Source: an uncultured Caryophanales bacterium (GTDB taxonomy: Bacteria > Bacillota_I > Bacilli_A > Acholeplasmatales > Anaeroplasmataceae). From it: 64,000 nt of DNA. Made by a program: the position numbers and the translations under genes. The DNA lies in the NCBI GenBank assembly GCA_946405105.1, contig CAMJFY010000002.1, forward strand, positions 84,751-148,750. Direction: 5' to 3'. The stretch's first letter is position 1. Every line of letters starts with the position of its first letter. The notes under the pieces are model-generated. The model was not told the origin of the DNA. It saw nothing but the letters and a program-made list of their open reading frames with translations, and did no database searches. Positions 38,215 through 48,700 of this stretch are shown here, piece after piece.

Positions 38215-39036
38215 CTATTCTTCATTTTTTAATACTTCTTCAAATTTAACACCATATCCATGCTTGTCATCATCAATAGTTTCATTTATCGCATCAATGA
38301 TGAAATCTGTAGCGTGGTGTAATGTTTCTCTCATTGATTTGCCATTTAATATATCGGCAACAATAACACTAGAGAAGATGTCACCAGTACCATGGTATGA
38401 TTTAGGCTGTAATTCCTTTAATACTGTAGTTCTTGTAATTCCATCGAATCCAATTGCTCCTATAGAATCTTCACCATCCATAACACCAGTAAGAATAACA
38501 TTTTTAGCACCTAATCTATATAATTCAACTAATAAATTTTGATAAAATTCAATTGTTTGATCTTTTGGTTCAACATAATCTATACCAGTAAGAAGACATG
38601 CTTCAGTTACATTAGGGATAATATAATCTGCCTCCATACACATTTTCTTCATACCTAATACAATAAATTCATCTAATCCAGGATATAGCTTACCATTATC
38701 AGCCATTGCAGGATCTACGATAAATAATCCTCCATCCTTTAATAGCTTATGCTTATTGTTTAAAATAATATCAAATTGCTTTCTATTGCCAATATATCCA
38801 GTATATATACAATCAACCTCGATATGTTCAGAAACCCAATGGTCAATTATTTTAGGCATTTCATCAGTTAAATCTAGGAATGTGAAATCAGTAAATCCAC
38901 ATGTATGTGTAGATAATATTGCAGATGGAAGAATAACTGTTTCAATACCATAATGTGATAATATAGGTAAGGCAACAGTAGTAGAGCATTGTCCATAACA
39001 TGAAATGTCTTGAATTGTTAATACCTTTTTACTCAT
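38215..39036 (-). CDS. Pyridoxal/pyridoxamine kinase
   Basis: Ribokinase-fold kinase that phosphorylates vitamin B6 forms. 273 residues. IQDISCYGQCSTTVALPIL at the N-terminus, VDPAMADNG, NVTEACLLTG and the catalytic GTGD (SYHGTGDIFSS) are visible. The XRE-type regulator gene lies 11 bases upstream in the same operon, suggesting common regulation. SD AGGAGG. Confidence 0.9.
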   Translation of the reverse strand: MSKKVLTIQDISCYGQCSTTVALPILSHYGIETVILPSAILSTHTCGFTDFTFLDLTDEMPKIIDHWVSEHIEVDCIYTGYIGNRKQFDIILNNKHKLLKDGGLFIVDPAMADNGKLYPGLDEFIVLGMKKMCMEADYIIPNVTEACLLTGIDYVEPKDQTIEFYQNLLVELYRLGAKNVILTGVMDGEDSIGAIGFDGITRTTVLKELQPKSYHGTGDIFSSVIVADILNGKSMRETLHHATDFIIDAINETIDDDKHGYGVKFEEVLKNEE

Positions 39037-39047
39037 ATTTAATCCTC

Positions 39048-39575
39048 CTATAGGAATTCTAATAATTTTTTTATTGCATGTATTTTTTCTATTGGTAAAG
39101 TTTTTAATTTTTCAATAGAATATAATCTATCTAAATCTTCTTTAGATGAAATAGGTAAATTACCTAATAATATTTCTAATTCATCAAGGCTTTCTATATT
39201 TTGCATTAGGTTAGATAAATTAAGTCCACTTTTAATACCTAATAATTCATTAATATTAATATATCTTCTATAGCTATCATCCTTATAATAAATAACCTTT
39301 TTATTAAGGTATTCATTTAGCTTTTGTTCTGATATTTGAAATTCAACTATAGATTCTCCTTCAAAATAAACATATATACCTTCATCTTTAATACCAAGTA
39401 TATAATCTATAGATGCTTTAAACAAATCATTTAATTTAATTAATAGCTTAGTAGAGAAATCTCTTTTCTCTTGTTCATAATATCCAATATTTGTAGAAGT
39501 GGTACCTAAAATATTAGCTAAATCAGCCTGAGTTAAGCCGAATTCTTTTCTTAATTTACCTAAATTATTAGCCAT
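39048..39575 (-). CDS. XRE-family transcriptional regulator
   Basis: 175 residues. An N-terminal helix-turn-helix (LRKEFGLTQADLANILGTTSTNIGYYEQ) is followed by a Ser-less C-terminal region of unknown fold with many charged residues. It is first in the operon with the pyridoxal kinase gene. An inverted repeat at 39608-39632 just upstream could be its own operator. What it senses is unknown. Confidence 0.87.
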   Translation of the reverse strand: MANNLGKLRKEFGLTQADLANILGTTSTNIGYYEQEKRDFSTKLLIKLNDLFKASIDYILGIKDEGIYVYFEGESIVEFQISEQKLNEYLNKKVIYYKDDSYRRYININELLGIKSGLNLSNLMQNIESLDELEILLGNLPISSKEDLDRLYSIEKLKTLPIEKIHAIKKLLEFL

Positions 39576-39607
39576 ATAATCACCTTATTTTTATAGTAGA
39601 AATATCA

Positions 39608-39632
39608 CTTATAATTATATTTTAATTATAAG
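39608..39632. promoter_or_regulatory. Inverted repeat, candidate operator of the XRE regulator
   Basis: CTTATAATTA / TAATTATAAG with a 5-base spacer, between the divergent XRE gene and lipoprotein gene. Confidence 0.5.
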
Positions 39633-39711
39633 CTTATTACAAGTTATATTAATATAAATGTTTATATTTAAGCCTTCTTGTGATAAAATATATATACAAG
39701 GACGTGGTATT

Positions 39712-40839
39712 ATGAAATTTAAGAGAGTTTTAATCCCCGCATTATTATCACTATGCGTGCTATCTTTATCATCATGTGATATCATGGGCTTTATTAAGGA
39801 CAATACTGGAATTGACCCAAGTGGTATAATCAACACTATTCCAGAAGAAACATATACACCTGTTGATATAGATGAAGATAATGAAGATTATGGATATTTA
39901 GATTTACAAAAATATGAAAGCATTAAAAATCAGCTAATAGGATTATATACAGATATTGATAATGCATGTAAGGAATTTATGAATTCTGATAGAACATTAG
40001 CAAAAGAAACAAGATTTGTTGATGGTTCTAATAATGATTATTACATTATTAAGGATCAAATAAGCTATTCTGTATACGGTTTAACTTATTCTGAGGCTGC
40101 CGCAGTATATAAAACTGTAACATTAGATAGACCTGAATATTATTTCTTATCTAATACATTCTTAAGTTCAATTTATGAAATTGGCGATTCAAGAAGAGAA
40201 TATTTAGCATTAGTATGTGATCCTGATTATTATCAAGGATCTGTTAGACAGCAATATAATCAGCAGCTTGAAGCTTATGATGCAACAATAAAGGCTACAT
40301 TCACTACTGGAGATGATATATTAACAAAGATTCAAAAGATTCATGATTATATTGTTACTCACTCACAATATGCATTTAAAGCCGATGGTGAGACTCCTGA
40401 TGATTCATCATTTGCTCATAATTTATTGGGTATCGTTGTAAATCAAAAGGGTGTATGTGAATCATATGCTGAATTATTCCAATATTTATTAAATAAGAAT
40501 GATATTTATTGTATATTAGTAACTGGTGATGCATATACTGAACTCCCTGCAATAGGAGAAGGTGAAGCACATGCTTGGAACTATGTTAAGTTAGATTATT
40601 CTATTGATGGTGAAACAGTTTCAAAGTGGTATGGATTTGATGTAACATGGGATGATCCAGTGCCAAATCAGCCATTTCCAAAATATACTTATTATGGTAG
40701 AGTAGATTCTGGATTTACAGATAGTCATGTTCCAGATTTAAGTGGTAATTTAAGCACAGGGCTAAGATATATGTATTCATTACCTACATTGGCAGATGCC
40801 CCAATTCATAATCCCGGAGGATTAACTTTTCCAGCTTAG
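39712..40839 (+). CDS. Lipoprotein with transglutaminase-like cysteine peptidase domain
   Basis: 375 residues. Signal peptide and lipobox (LCVLSLSSC). The transglutaminase-core triad is visible: Cys in GVCESYAELFQYLL, His in GEAHAWNYVKLD and Asp in YGFDVTWDDP. Such domains in bacterial surface proteins may cut or crosslink peptides. The start 39712 is preferred to the upstream ATG 39658 since it gives a proper signal peptide after GGACGTGG. Confidence 0.88.
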   Translation: MKFKRVLIPALLSLCVLSLSSCDIMGFIKDNTGIDPSGIINTIPEETYTPVDIDEDNEDYGYLDLQKYESIKNQLIGLYTDIDNACKEFMNSDRTLAKETRFVDGSNNDYYIIKDQISYSVYGLTYSEAAAVYKTVTLDRPEYYFLSNTFLSSIYEIGDSRREYLALVCDPDYYQGSVRQQYNQQLEAYDATIKATFTTGDDILTKIQKIHDYIVTHSQYAFKADGETPDDSSFAHNLLGIVVNQKGVCESYAELFQYLLNKNDIYCILVTGDAYTELPAIGEGEAHAWNYVKLDYSIDGETVSKWYGFDVTWDDPVPNQPFPKYTYYGRVDSGFTDSHVPDLSGNLSTGLRYMYSLPTLADAPIHNPGGLTFPA

Positions 40840-40859
40840 GCTTAGGCCTAGGCTTTTTC
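40833..40859 (+). terminator. Terminator after the transglutaminase-like lipoprotein
   Basis: AGCTTAGG / CCTAGGCT (one G-U), loop CTTAGG, T5 tail. Confidence 0.8.
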
Positions 40860-40962
40860 TTTGTATTTTTTAAAATCTTTAATTATTTTAATAATTATGT
40901 TAAAATATTTTTAAATATTGCCAATAAAACCGATATTATAATTGTTTAAAGGATGTGAGGAA

Positions 40963-41487
40963 ATGAAATTAGATGAAATTATAGAAGAATTTCGTGAATG
41001 TAATTATAATCATTTTAATGAATTCTATAATGAAACAAAAAAAAGAGTTTTCTTCACAATTGCCGCAATTATAAAGGATAAGGATGCAGTAGATGATTTA
41101 ATGCAGGATACCTACATTAAATTCTTGGAAAATATTTCTAAGTATCAATCGAAAACAAATATTAATGCATATTTATCAACAATTGCTCACAACATTGCAA
41201 TCAATTATTATAACCGAGAAAAGAAGTTGGTTCATAATGAGGAAATAATTGATTATATTCCTCATGAGGAATCAAATAATCCTGATGATTCATCAATTAA
41301 GGTTTTAGAAATGCTAAAGGATTTAGATGATACAGCTAAAGAGATTGTTATTTTACATATAATCAATGATCTTAAATTTAAAGAAATCTCTAAAATAGTA
41401 GATAAGCCTTTAGGTACAGTTCTCTGGATTTATAATAAAGCGATAAAGGAATTACGTAAAAAAGCGGGTGTTGCAGATGAAAAATAA
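40963..41487 (+). CDS. ECF-type RNA polymerase sigma factor
   Basis: 174 residues. Region 2 (NEFYNETKKRVFFTIAAIIKDKDAVDDLMQDTYIKFLENI) and region 4 (LDDTAKEIVILHIINDLKFKEISKIVDKPLGTVLWIYNKAIKELRK) with the sigma-70 like helix-turn-helix are present; no region 1 or 3. ATG 40963 follows GGATGTGAGG. The next gene overlaps it by 11 bases and looks like its membrane-bound anti-sigma. Confidence 0.92.
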   Translation: MKLDEIIEEFRECNYNHFNEFYNETKKRVFFTIAAIIKDKDAVDDLMQDTYIKFLENISKYQSKTNINAYLSTIAHNIAINYYNREKKLVHNEEIIDYIPHEESNNPDDSSIKVLEMLKDLDDTAKEIVILHIINDLKFKEISKIVDKPLGTVLWIYNKAIKELRKKAGVADEK

Positions 41488-42568
41488 TATTAAAACAAAA
41501 TTAATAGAAGCTGCAAATAAACAACCAATAGATGATTTTTCTGCTGAGATTATAAGTAGAGTTGATACTAATAAGGTATTAAATGCTACACCTACTCCAG
41601 TAAGAAAAAAGAGATTTAATTTCGCACCAGTAGTTATGTTTGGTGCAGCAGCTTGTACACTAGCATTAGTTGTTGGTGTATCTATCGGATTAAATTTAAA
41701 TAATGGCAATAAAGTTAATAATGGAAATGAGCCAGCTGATACAATTCATACATATAGTGATGAGGTTGGAACAGTATTAAATAAGATTTCTACACAAGAA
41801 TCATATAATATTATTAATGTTGCAAATACATTAAATGTTGTTCCAGTTAATGATATAGCTATTGGAGCTGGAATGGATGATGACATTGAAGCTATATTAG
41901 TTGATGATTTTAATCCATATGTATATGATATTGAAGCTATGTATAATTTAGATGATCCAGTTGTAGCAACTGTATCAAAGAATAATAATACAGCATATCA
42001 ATTTGATAAAGATTTAAAGGTTGTTAGTCCTTATTATGAATATCACCTATATTATAATGAGGTTATAACAGAACAAAAGAATATTGGTGAGGCTAATTAC
42101 CAAGAGAAGAGTACATTAAATGGTGTTATTGTTTGTGGAGCATATTCTTATATTTTTGAAACAAAGAAAACAATAAAGGATAGTGCTAACAACGCAATAG
42201 TAGATTATGAATCTACTGTTAATGTATCAGAAACTAGATATGTAGAAGTAAAATCACATTTCAAATATGAACTAACTACAAAGAAGAGTAATTATACATA
42301 TACATATAATTATTATGATGGTGCTAACACTAAACAAGTATATATTGACCAAAAGATTAATGATGAAGGTAATACAACTGAAGTACAATTTAAAGCTAGA
42401 AAGAATGCTGAAAATAAATATGATTTTGATTTAGTTGTAACACCTAATACTGATAATGATTTAAATTGTAAGATTAAGAGTAGATCTACTGATCCATTCG
42501 TAGTATCTAAACAAGCAGATAATAGTCATAATTTTGTGTTCACATCAGGTCATATTTATAATAGATAA
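41477..42568 (+). CDS. Single-pass membrane protein, probable anti-sigma factor
   Basis: 363 residues. A short cytoplasmic N-terminus (IKTKLIEAANKQPIDDFSAEIISRV), one membrane helix (VVMFGAAACTLALVVGVSIGL), then a 270-residue outside domain with Asn/Tyr/Thr-rich beta-type sequence and no family that I recognise. The position 3' of and overlapping the ECF sigma gene is the standard sigma/anti-sigma layout; no zinc-binding anti-sigma motif is visible, so the role is inferred from context. Confidence 0.65.
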   Translation: MKNNIKTKLIEAANKQPIDDFSAEIISRVDTNKVLNATPTPVRKKRFNFAPVVMFGAAACTLALVVGVSIGLNLNNGNKVNNGNEPADTIHTYSDEVGTVLNKISTQESYNIINVANTLNVVPVNDIAIGAGMDDDIEAILVDDFNPYVYDIEAMYNLDDPVVATVSKNNNTAYQFDKDLKVVSPYYEYHLYYNEVITEQKNIGEANYQEKSTLNGVIVCGAYSYIFETKKTIKDSANNAIVDYESTVNVSETRYVEVKSHFKYELTTKKSNYTYTYNYYDGANTKQVYIDQKINDEGNTTEVQFKARKNAENKYDFDLVVTPNTDNDLNCKIKSRSTDPFVVSKQADNSHNFVFTSGHIYNR

Positions 42569-42581
42569 TTAAGATAAGAAT

Positions 42582-42608
42582 AAGGAGCTTCGGCTCCTTT
42601 TTTTTATT
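42582..42608 (+). terminator. Terminator after the sigma/anti-sigma pair
   Basis: AAGGAGC-TTCG-GCTCCTT with a UUCG tetraloop and T8 tail. Confidence 0.92.
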
Positions 42609-42657
42609 ATTTTAATTTTTTTTAAAATTTTTTATGTTTTTACCAATAATTATAGAT

Positions 42658-42697
42658 TATAATTTGTTTAATAGGTGTATGAGTGAAAGCGTTTCAC
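42658..42697 (+). promoter_or_regulatory. -10 box and LacI-type operator of the pectate lyase gene
   Basis: TATAAT at 42658-42663; GTGAAA-GCG-TTTCAC at 42683-42697 is an inverted repeat close to catabolite (cre) and LacI/GalR operators and would lie about 15 bases past the transcription start, fit to block elongation. Confidence 0.6.
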
Positions 42698-42723
42698 TAA
42701 ATAACAACGAAAGGGAAAATGAA

Positions 42724-45700
42724 ATGAAAAAAAGAAAGCTTTTCTTAGGTATGTTAATCGCATCAGCAGCATTTGGTATGGCTGCGTGTGGTAACAATAA
42801 GCAAAAACCAAGCGATGATTCTGGAGTTAAAGATCCAGGAACAGGTACTAGTGAGGGTGGCCAAAAGGATTCTTACACAGTAACATTCGAAACAAATGGT
42901 GGTAGTGCAGTAGCACCTCAAATTGTTGAAGAAGGCAGTAAGGCAACAAACCCAGGCAATCCAACAAAACAATCAACTGCAGGTGAGAGCTATTCATTTG
43001 TAGGATGGTTTACAGATGCTAGTTTATCTACACCATTCGATTTTAATAGCGAAATCACAGCAGCAATTACTCTTTATGCAAAATGGGAATCTACACCAAA
43101 CCAATTTGTAGTTACATTTGACACAAATGGTGGTAGCGAGGTAGCACCTCAAACTATTAATTATAATAGTAATGTAGAAGAACCAGCTGACCCAACAAAG
43201 ACAGCAACAGCAGCAGAAACTTATGAATTTGCTGGCTGGTATAAGGATGCGGGATTTAATCAAGCATTTGATTTTGCAAATGATAAAATCACATCAGCAA
43301 CAACATTATATGCAAAGTGGGATGTGACTCCAGTAGAATATTTAGTAACATTTAATTCAAATGGTGGTACTGAAGTAGCACAACAAAGCGTTGCATATGG
43401 CAATAGCGTATCAAAGCCAACAGACCCAACAAAGGCAGAAGTAAATAATACCAAGTTTGCATTTGCTGGTTGGTATAAAGACGAAGAATGCACAGAAGTT
43501 TTCGATTTTACTAATGATAAAATAACATCTGCAATCACTTTATATGCAAAGTGGGATCAAACAGATAAGATAACAGTAATTTTTGAATCTAATGGTGGTT
43601 CTCATGTGGAGTCTATTTTAGTTTATCCAGGAGAAACAATTTCTAAGCCAGCAGATCCAACAAAGACTGCAACAGCAGCAGAAACATATACATTTGCAGG
43701 CTGGTATACAGATGCAGATTTTACACAAGCATTTGATTTTACTGCTCAAATTACAACAGCAACAACTATTTATGCTAAGTGGACTGCAACACCAATCGAA
43801 TATACAGTTACATTCAATACAAACGGTGGAACTGAAATTGATTCACAAACAGTTTTATATGGCCAAAAGGCAACACAACCTACAAATCCAACAAAGGCTG
43901 CAACTTCAACTTCAAAATATGAATTTGCAGGTTGGTATTCAGATGCAGCATGCACAAAGGCATTTGATTTTGCAACTGATACAATCACAAGTGCAACAAC
44001 ACTTTATGCAAAATGGAATCAAACTGATAAAGTAACTATTACATTTAATACAAATGGTGGAACTCAAATTGATTCACAATCTTTATTCCCAGGTGAATAT
44101 GTAGTTCAGCCAACAGACCCAACAAAGGCAGCAACAGCAGCAGAAACATATGCATTTGCAGGTTGGTATTCAGATGCAGAATTCAAGAGTGCATTTGACT
44201 TTACAGCTCCAGTTTCTGGTGCAGCAACAATTTATGCAAAGTGGGATGTAACACCAGTAGAATTTACAGTTACATTTAATACAAATGGTGGTACTGCAAT
44301 AGATTCACAAACAGTAGCATATGGACAAAAGGCAGTTCAACCATCTAATTCTACAAAGGCAGCAACAGTTGAATATGAATATACATTTGCAGGTTGGTAC
44401 AAAGATGCAGAATTCAAGAATGCATTTGATTTTGCAACTGATACAATCACAAGTGCAACAACACTTTATGCAAAATGGAATGAAACAGCAATAGAATATA
44501 CAGTAACATTTGAAGTAAATGGCGGAACTACAGTAGATTCTCAATCAGTTGGATATGGCCAAAAGATTAATAAACCTTCAAATCCAACAAAGGAAGCATC
44601 AGTAGCTGCAACATATTCATTTGTAGGTTGGTATAAGGATGCAGAATTCAAGAATGCATTTGATTTTGAAAATGACACAATCACAAGTGCAACAACGCTT
44701 TATGCAAAATGGGATGAAACACCAGTTGAATATGAAGTACTTTTCGATGTAAATGGTGGCTCATCTGTTGTTTCACAAATGGTTGCATATGGTTCTAAGT
44801 TAAATGAGCCTACAGCTCCAACAAAAGAATCAACAGCAGCAGAAACATATACATTTGCAGGTTGGTATACAGATTCAGAATTCAAGAATGCATTTGATTT
44901 TGAAAATGATACAATTACACAAAGTATTACACTTTATGCTAAGTGGGATGCTGAAGCAAGAGAATATACAGTAACATTTAATCCAAATGGTGGTACACCT
45001 CTTACTACACAAAAAGTTAAATATGGTCAAAAGGTAGAAACTCCAGTAATTCCAACAAAGGAAGCTGATGAAGAATATTCATACGAGTTCATGTATTGGA
45101 GTACAAATGAATATTATTTAGTTAATTTTGATTTAGATACAGCAATAACAGGAGATATTACTGTTTATGCATGCTATATTGGTCATAAAATTAGCTATCA
45201 AGTAACATTCAATTCAAACGGTGGTACATCAGTTGATGCTCAAACTGTTTTATATGGTGATTTTGCAGTTAAGCCAACTGATCCAACTAAGGCAGAAGAC
45301 GATAATTATACATATACATTTGTTGGTTGGTATACAGATGCTAATTTAACAAATGCATTTGATTTTGATTCAGATACAATTACTGGAACAACAGCTTTAT
45401 ATGCAAAATGGGCAGCAACAGCAAAGGTTGCACCAGAGCCAGATAAGTTCATGGTAACATTTGAATCAAATGGTGGTACATCGGTTGCAGTTCAACAAAT
45501 AGCTGATGGTGGTTATGTAACAGAACCTACAGCTCCAACTAAGGCAGCAACAGCAGCTGAATCATATACATTTGCAGGTTGGTATAAAGACCAAGCATGT
45601 ACAGAAGCATTTGATTTTGCAAATGATACAATCACAGCAGCAACAACATTATATGCTAAGTGGACAGCAACACCAGTAGAATATACAATTACATTTGAAT

Positions 45701-48700
45701 CAAATGGTGGTAGTGTAGTTGATTCATTAACATTACCATATGGTTCACAAATTACAAGACCAGCTAATCCAACAAAGGAAGCTACAGCAACTGTAGAATA
45801 TACATTTGCATATTGGTGCACAAATCCTCAATTAACAATGGAATTTAAGTTTGATAAGACAGTTACAGAATCAATTACTTTATATGCAAGATGGATTGAA
45901 ACATCAGTAGAATATACAGTTACATTCGATACAAATGGTGGAACTGCAGTAGCTTCACAAACTGTAGGATATGGCCAAAAGGTAACTGAACCTGCTAATC
46001 CAACAAAGGAAGCAACATCAGCTGAATCATATACATTTGCAGGTTGGTATAAAGACCAAGCATGTACAGAAGCATTTGATTTTGCAAATGATACAATCAC
46101 AGCAGCAACAACAATTTATGCTAAGTGGAATGTAATACCTGTAGAATTTACAGTAACATTCGATGTAGATGGTGGAACTGCAGTAGCTTCACAAACTGTA
46201 GGATATGGCCAAAAGGTAACTGAACCTGCTAATCCAACAAAGGAAGCAACAGTATATGAATCATATACATTTGCTGGATGGTACAAGGATTCAGGATTTA
46301 CACAAGCATTTGATTTCGCAAACGATACAATAACAAGTGCAACAACTATTTATGCTAAGTGGACAGCAACACCAGCTGAGTATCTAGTATACTTTAATTC
46401 AAATGGCGGTACAGCTGTTGAAACACAAGAGGTTGCTTATGGAGATACAGTAATAAAGCCAGCAGATCCTACAAAGGCTGCCACAGCAACTGAAACATTC
46501 GCATTTGACGGTTGGTATACAGACACTGGATTTGCAAACTTATATGATTTCTCAACAGAAGTTCATACAACATTTACACTATATGCTAAGTGGAATGCGA
46601 CAACAATTCAAAATGAAGATCAAATTTCAATTGGATTTGGTGAGGGATTAACTCCATGGACACAATTAATTCTAGAAGATGGAAAAACTATCCCTGCTGC
46701 AGGAACTAATACAACATTAAATACTGTATCATATAATGGTTTCACATTCTCATCATCAAAGCATAGAGTTGATATTGGATCTACAGGCGCTGTTTCATAT
46801 AATAGCCAATCATCTACAATTTCATTTACAGTAGGTTCTACATGCACATTATATGTAGAAGGTGCATGGGCATCTGATACTGCAGGAAAGGTATACTTAA
46901 AGCAAGGTTCAACAGCAGTTTACACATCAAATTCATATGTAAAGAATGATGATTTATCATTTAATATTGAATTAGCTGCAGGAACATATACATTATCTTC
47001 AGATAAATCAATTAGATTATCAAAACTATATAGAGTAGTTGATTTGGTAACTGTAACATATAGCACAGATCATGGTAGTGTTGCTGCTACACAAATTGAA
47101 AAGGGTGGCAAGCTTGCTTCATTACCTGAATTATATGCAGAAGGATATGTATTTGGAGGCTGGTATTCAAATGCTGCATGTACACAAGCATTTAGTACTG
47201 ACACAGCAATTACTACAAATACAACATTATATGCTAAGTGGACTGAATATAACCCTGATAATTATGTAACAATTACATTTGATACTGGATTATCAAGTGA
47301 AACTATTGATCCAGTAGTTATCGATAAGAATACTAAATTAACTAATGTACCTGAATTAACATTAGCTGGATATAGATTTGATGGTTGGTATACTGATGCT
47401 AATTTCGCAACAACATTCAATCCAAATGCTAATATTACATCAAGCATTACATTATATGCTAGATTTGTTCAACAATTCACAGTAACATTCAAATATGAAG
47501 ATAATACTACAATTTCATCAGTAACATTAGATAAGGACGATCATATTGATAATAGTGATATTCCATCACCAAAATTCATTTATGGATATGAATTTGATAA
47601 TTGGTACAATGGAAATACAGTATTTGATTTCTATAATACTGCAATAACATCTAATTTAACATTAGTTGCTAAATATAATGTTGCAGCTCAAACATCAACT
47701 GTTAGCGTAATCGCTTCAGGCGCAAGCTTCGAATCATTATATGCTGAATTCTTACAATTTGAAGAATCAACAGAATATGCAGCATATGTTAAATTATCTT
47801 CATCATCTGCATATACTAAGTTAGATAATCAATTAATTAGAAAGTATAGATCAGATGATAATACATATGATTATTATAGAGTAGATGCAGTAGGCTTAAA
47901 GGCTGGTACATATACATTAAAGATTGTTCCAATCGTTAGTGGATCAGAAGCTACAGCAGCTCAAACTGAAGTTTCTAATTTAGTAGTAGAAGCTCATGAT
48001 AGATCAGGCTTCGGCTTCGTAAATGGTTCATCTTCAGGTGCTTATAATGATGATGGTACATTAAAATCTAATGCACAAGTAGTATATGTAACAAATTCTA
48101 ATAAGGATACAGTTACATTAGCAGGTGCAGTAGGTGTTCAAAATATTATTATTGCAATGAAGGCACAAAAGACAATTTCTACACCAGTAGCAATTAGATT
48201 CTTAGGAAATATTGAAGATCCTGCAAATATGCCAAATGGTGACCTATATCTTGATGATGTAGCTAACCTAACTGTAGAAGGTATTGGTATTGATGCTACA
48301 ATGAATGGATTTGGTATTGTAATTAAGAATTCAAGCAATGTAGAAATAAGAAACGTAGGATTTATGAACTGTAATTCTAAGGAAGGCGACGACTGTGGTC
48401 TTCAACAAGCAAATGATCATATTTGGGTTCATAACTGTGATTTCTTCTATGGAGATGCAGGTTCTGATGCTGACCAAAAGAAGGGTGATGGTGCCTTAGA
48501 TACTAAGAAGTCAACATATGTAACACATTCATATAACCACTTCTGGGATTGTGGTAAGTGTAATTTACAAGGTATGAAGGATGAAACAACTTCTAACTAT
48601 ATTACATATCATCATAACTGGTATGACCATTCAGATTCTCGTCATCCAAGAATTAGAACATGTACAGTTCATATTTATAACAACTACTTTGATGGAAATG

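Noticed and set aside
38159..38542. Plus-strand frame of 127 codons
   Set aside because: Antisense to the pyridoxal kinase gene, starts inside a terminator and shows no family motifs.
43694..44035. Plus-strand Gln/Leu-rich frame within the pectate lyase gene
   Set aside because: Shifted-frame shadow of the InlB repeats; its repeats mirror those of the real frame.
42874..46596. Possible CRISPR-like array
   Set aside because: Repeat units are about 233 bases, in frame and encode InlB-type domains; no short direct repeats with unique spacers.
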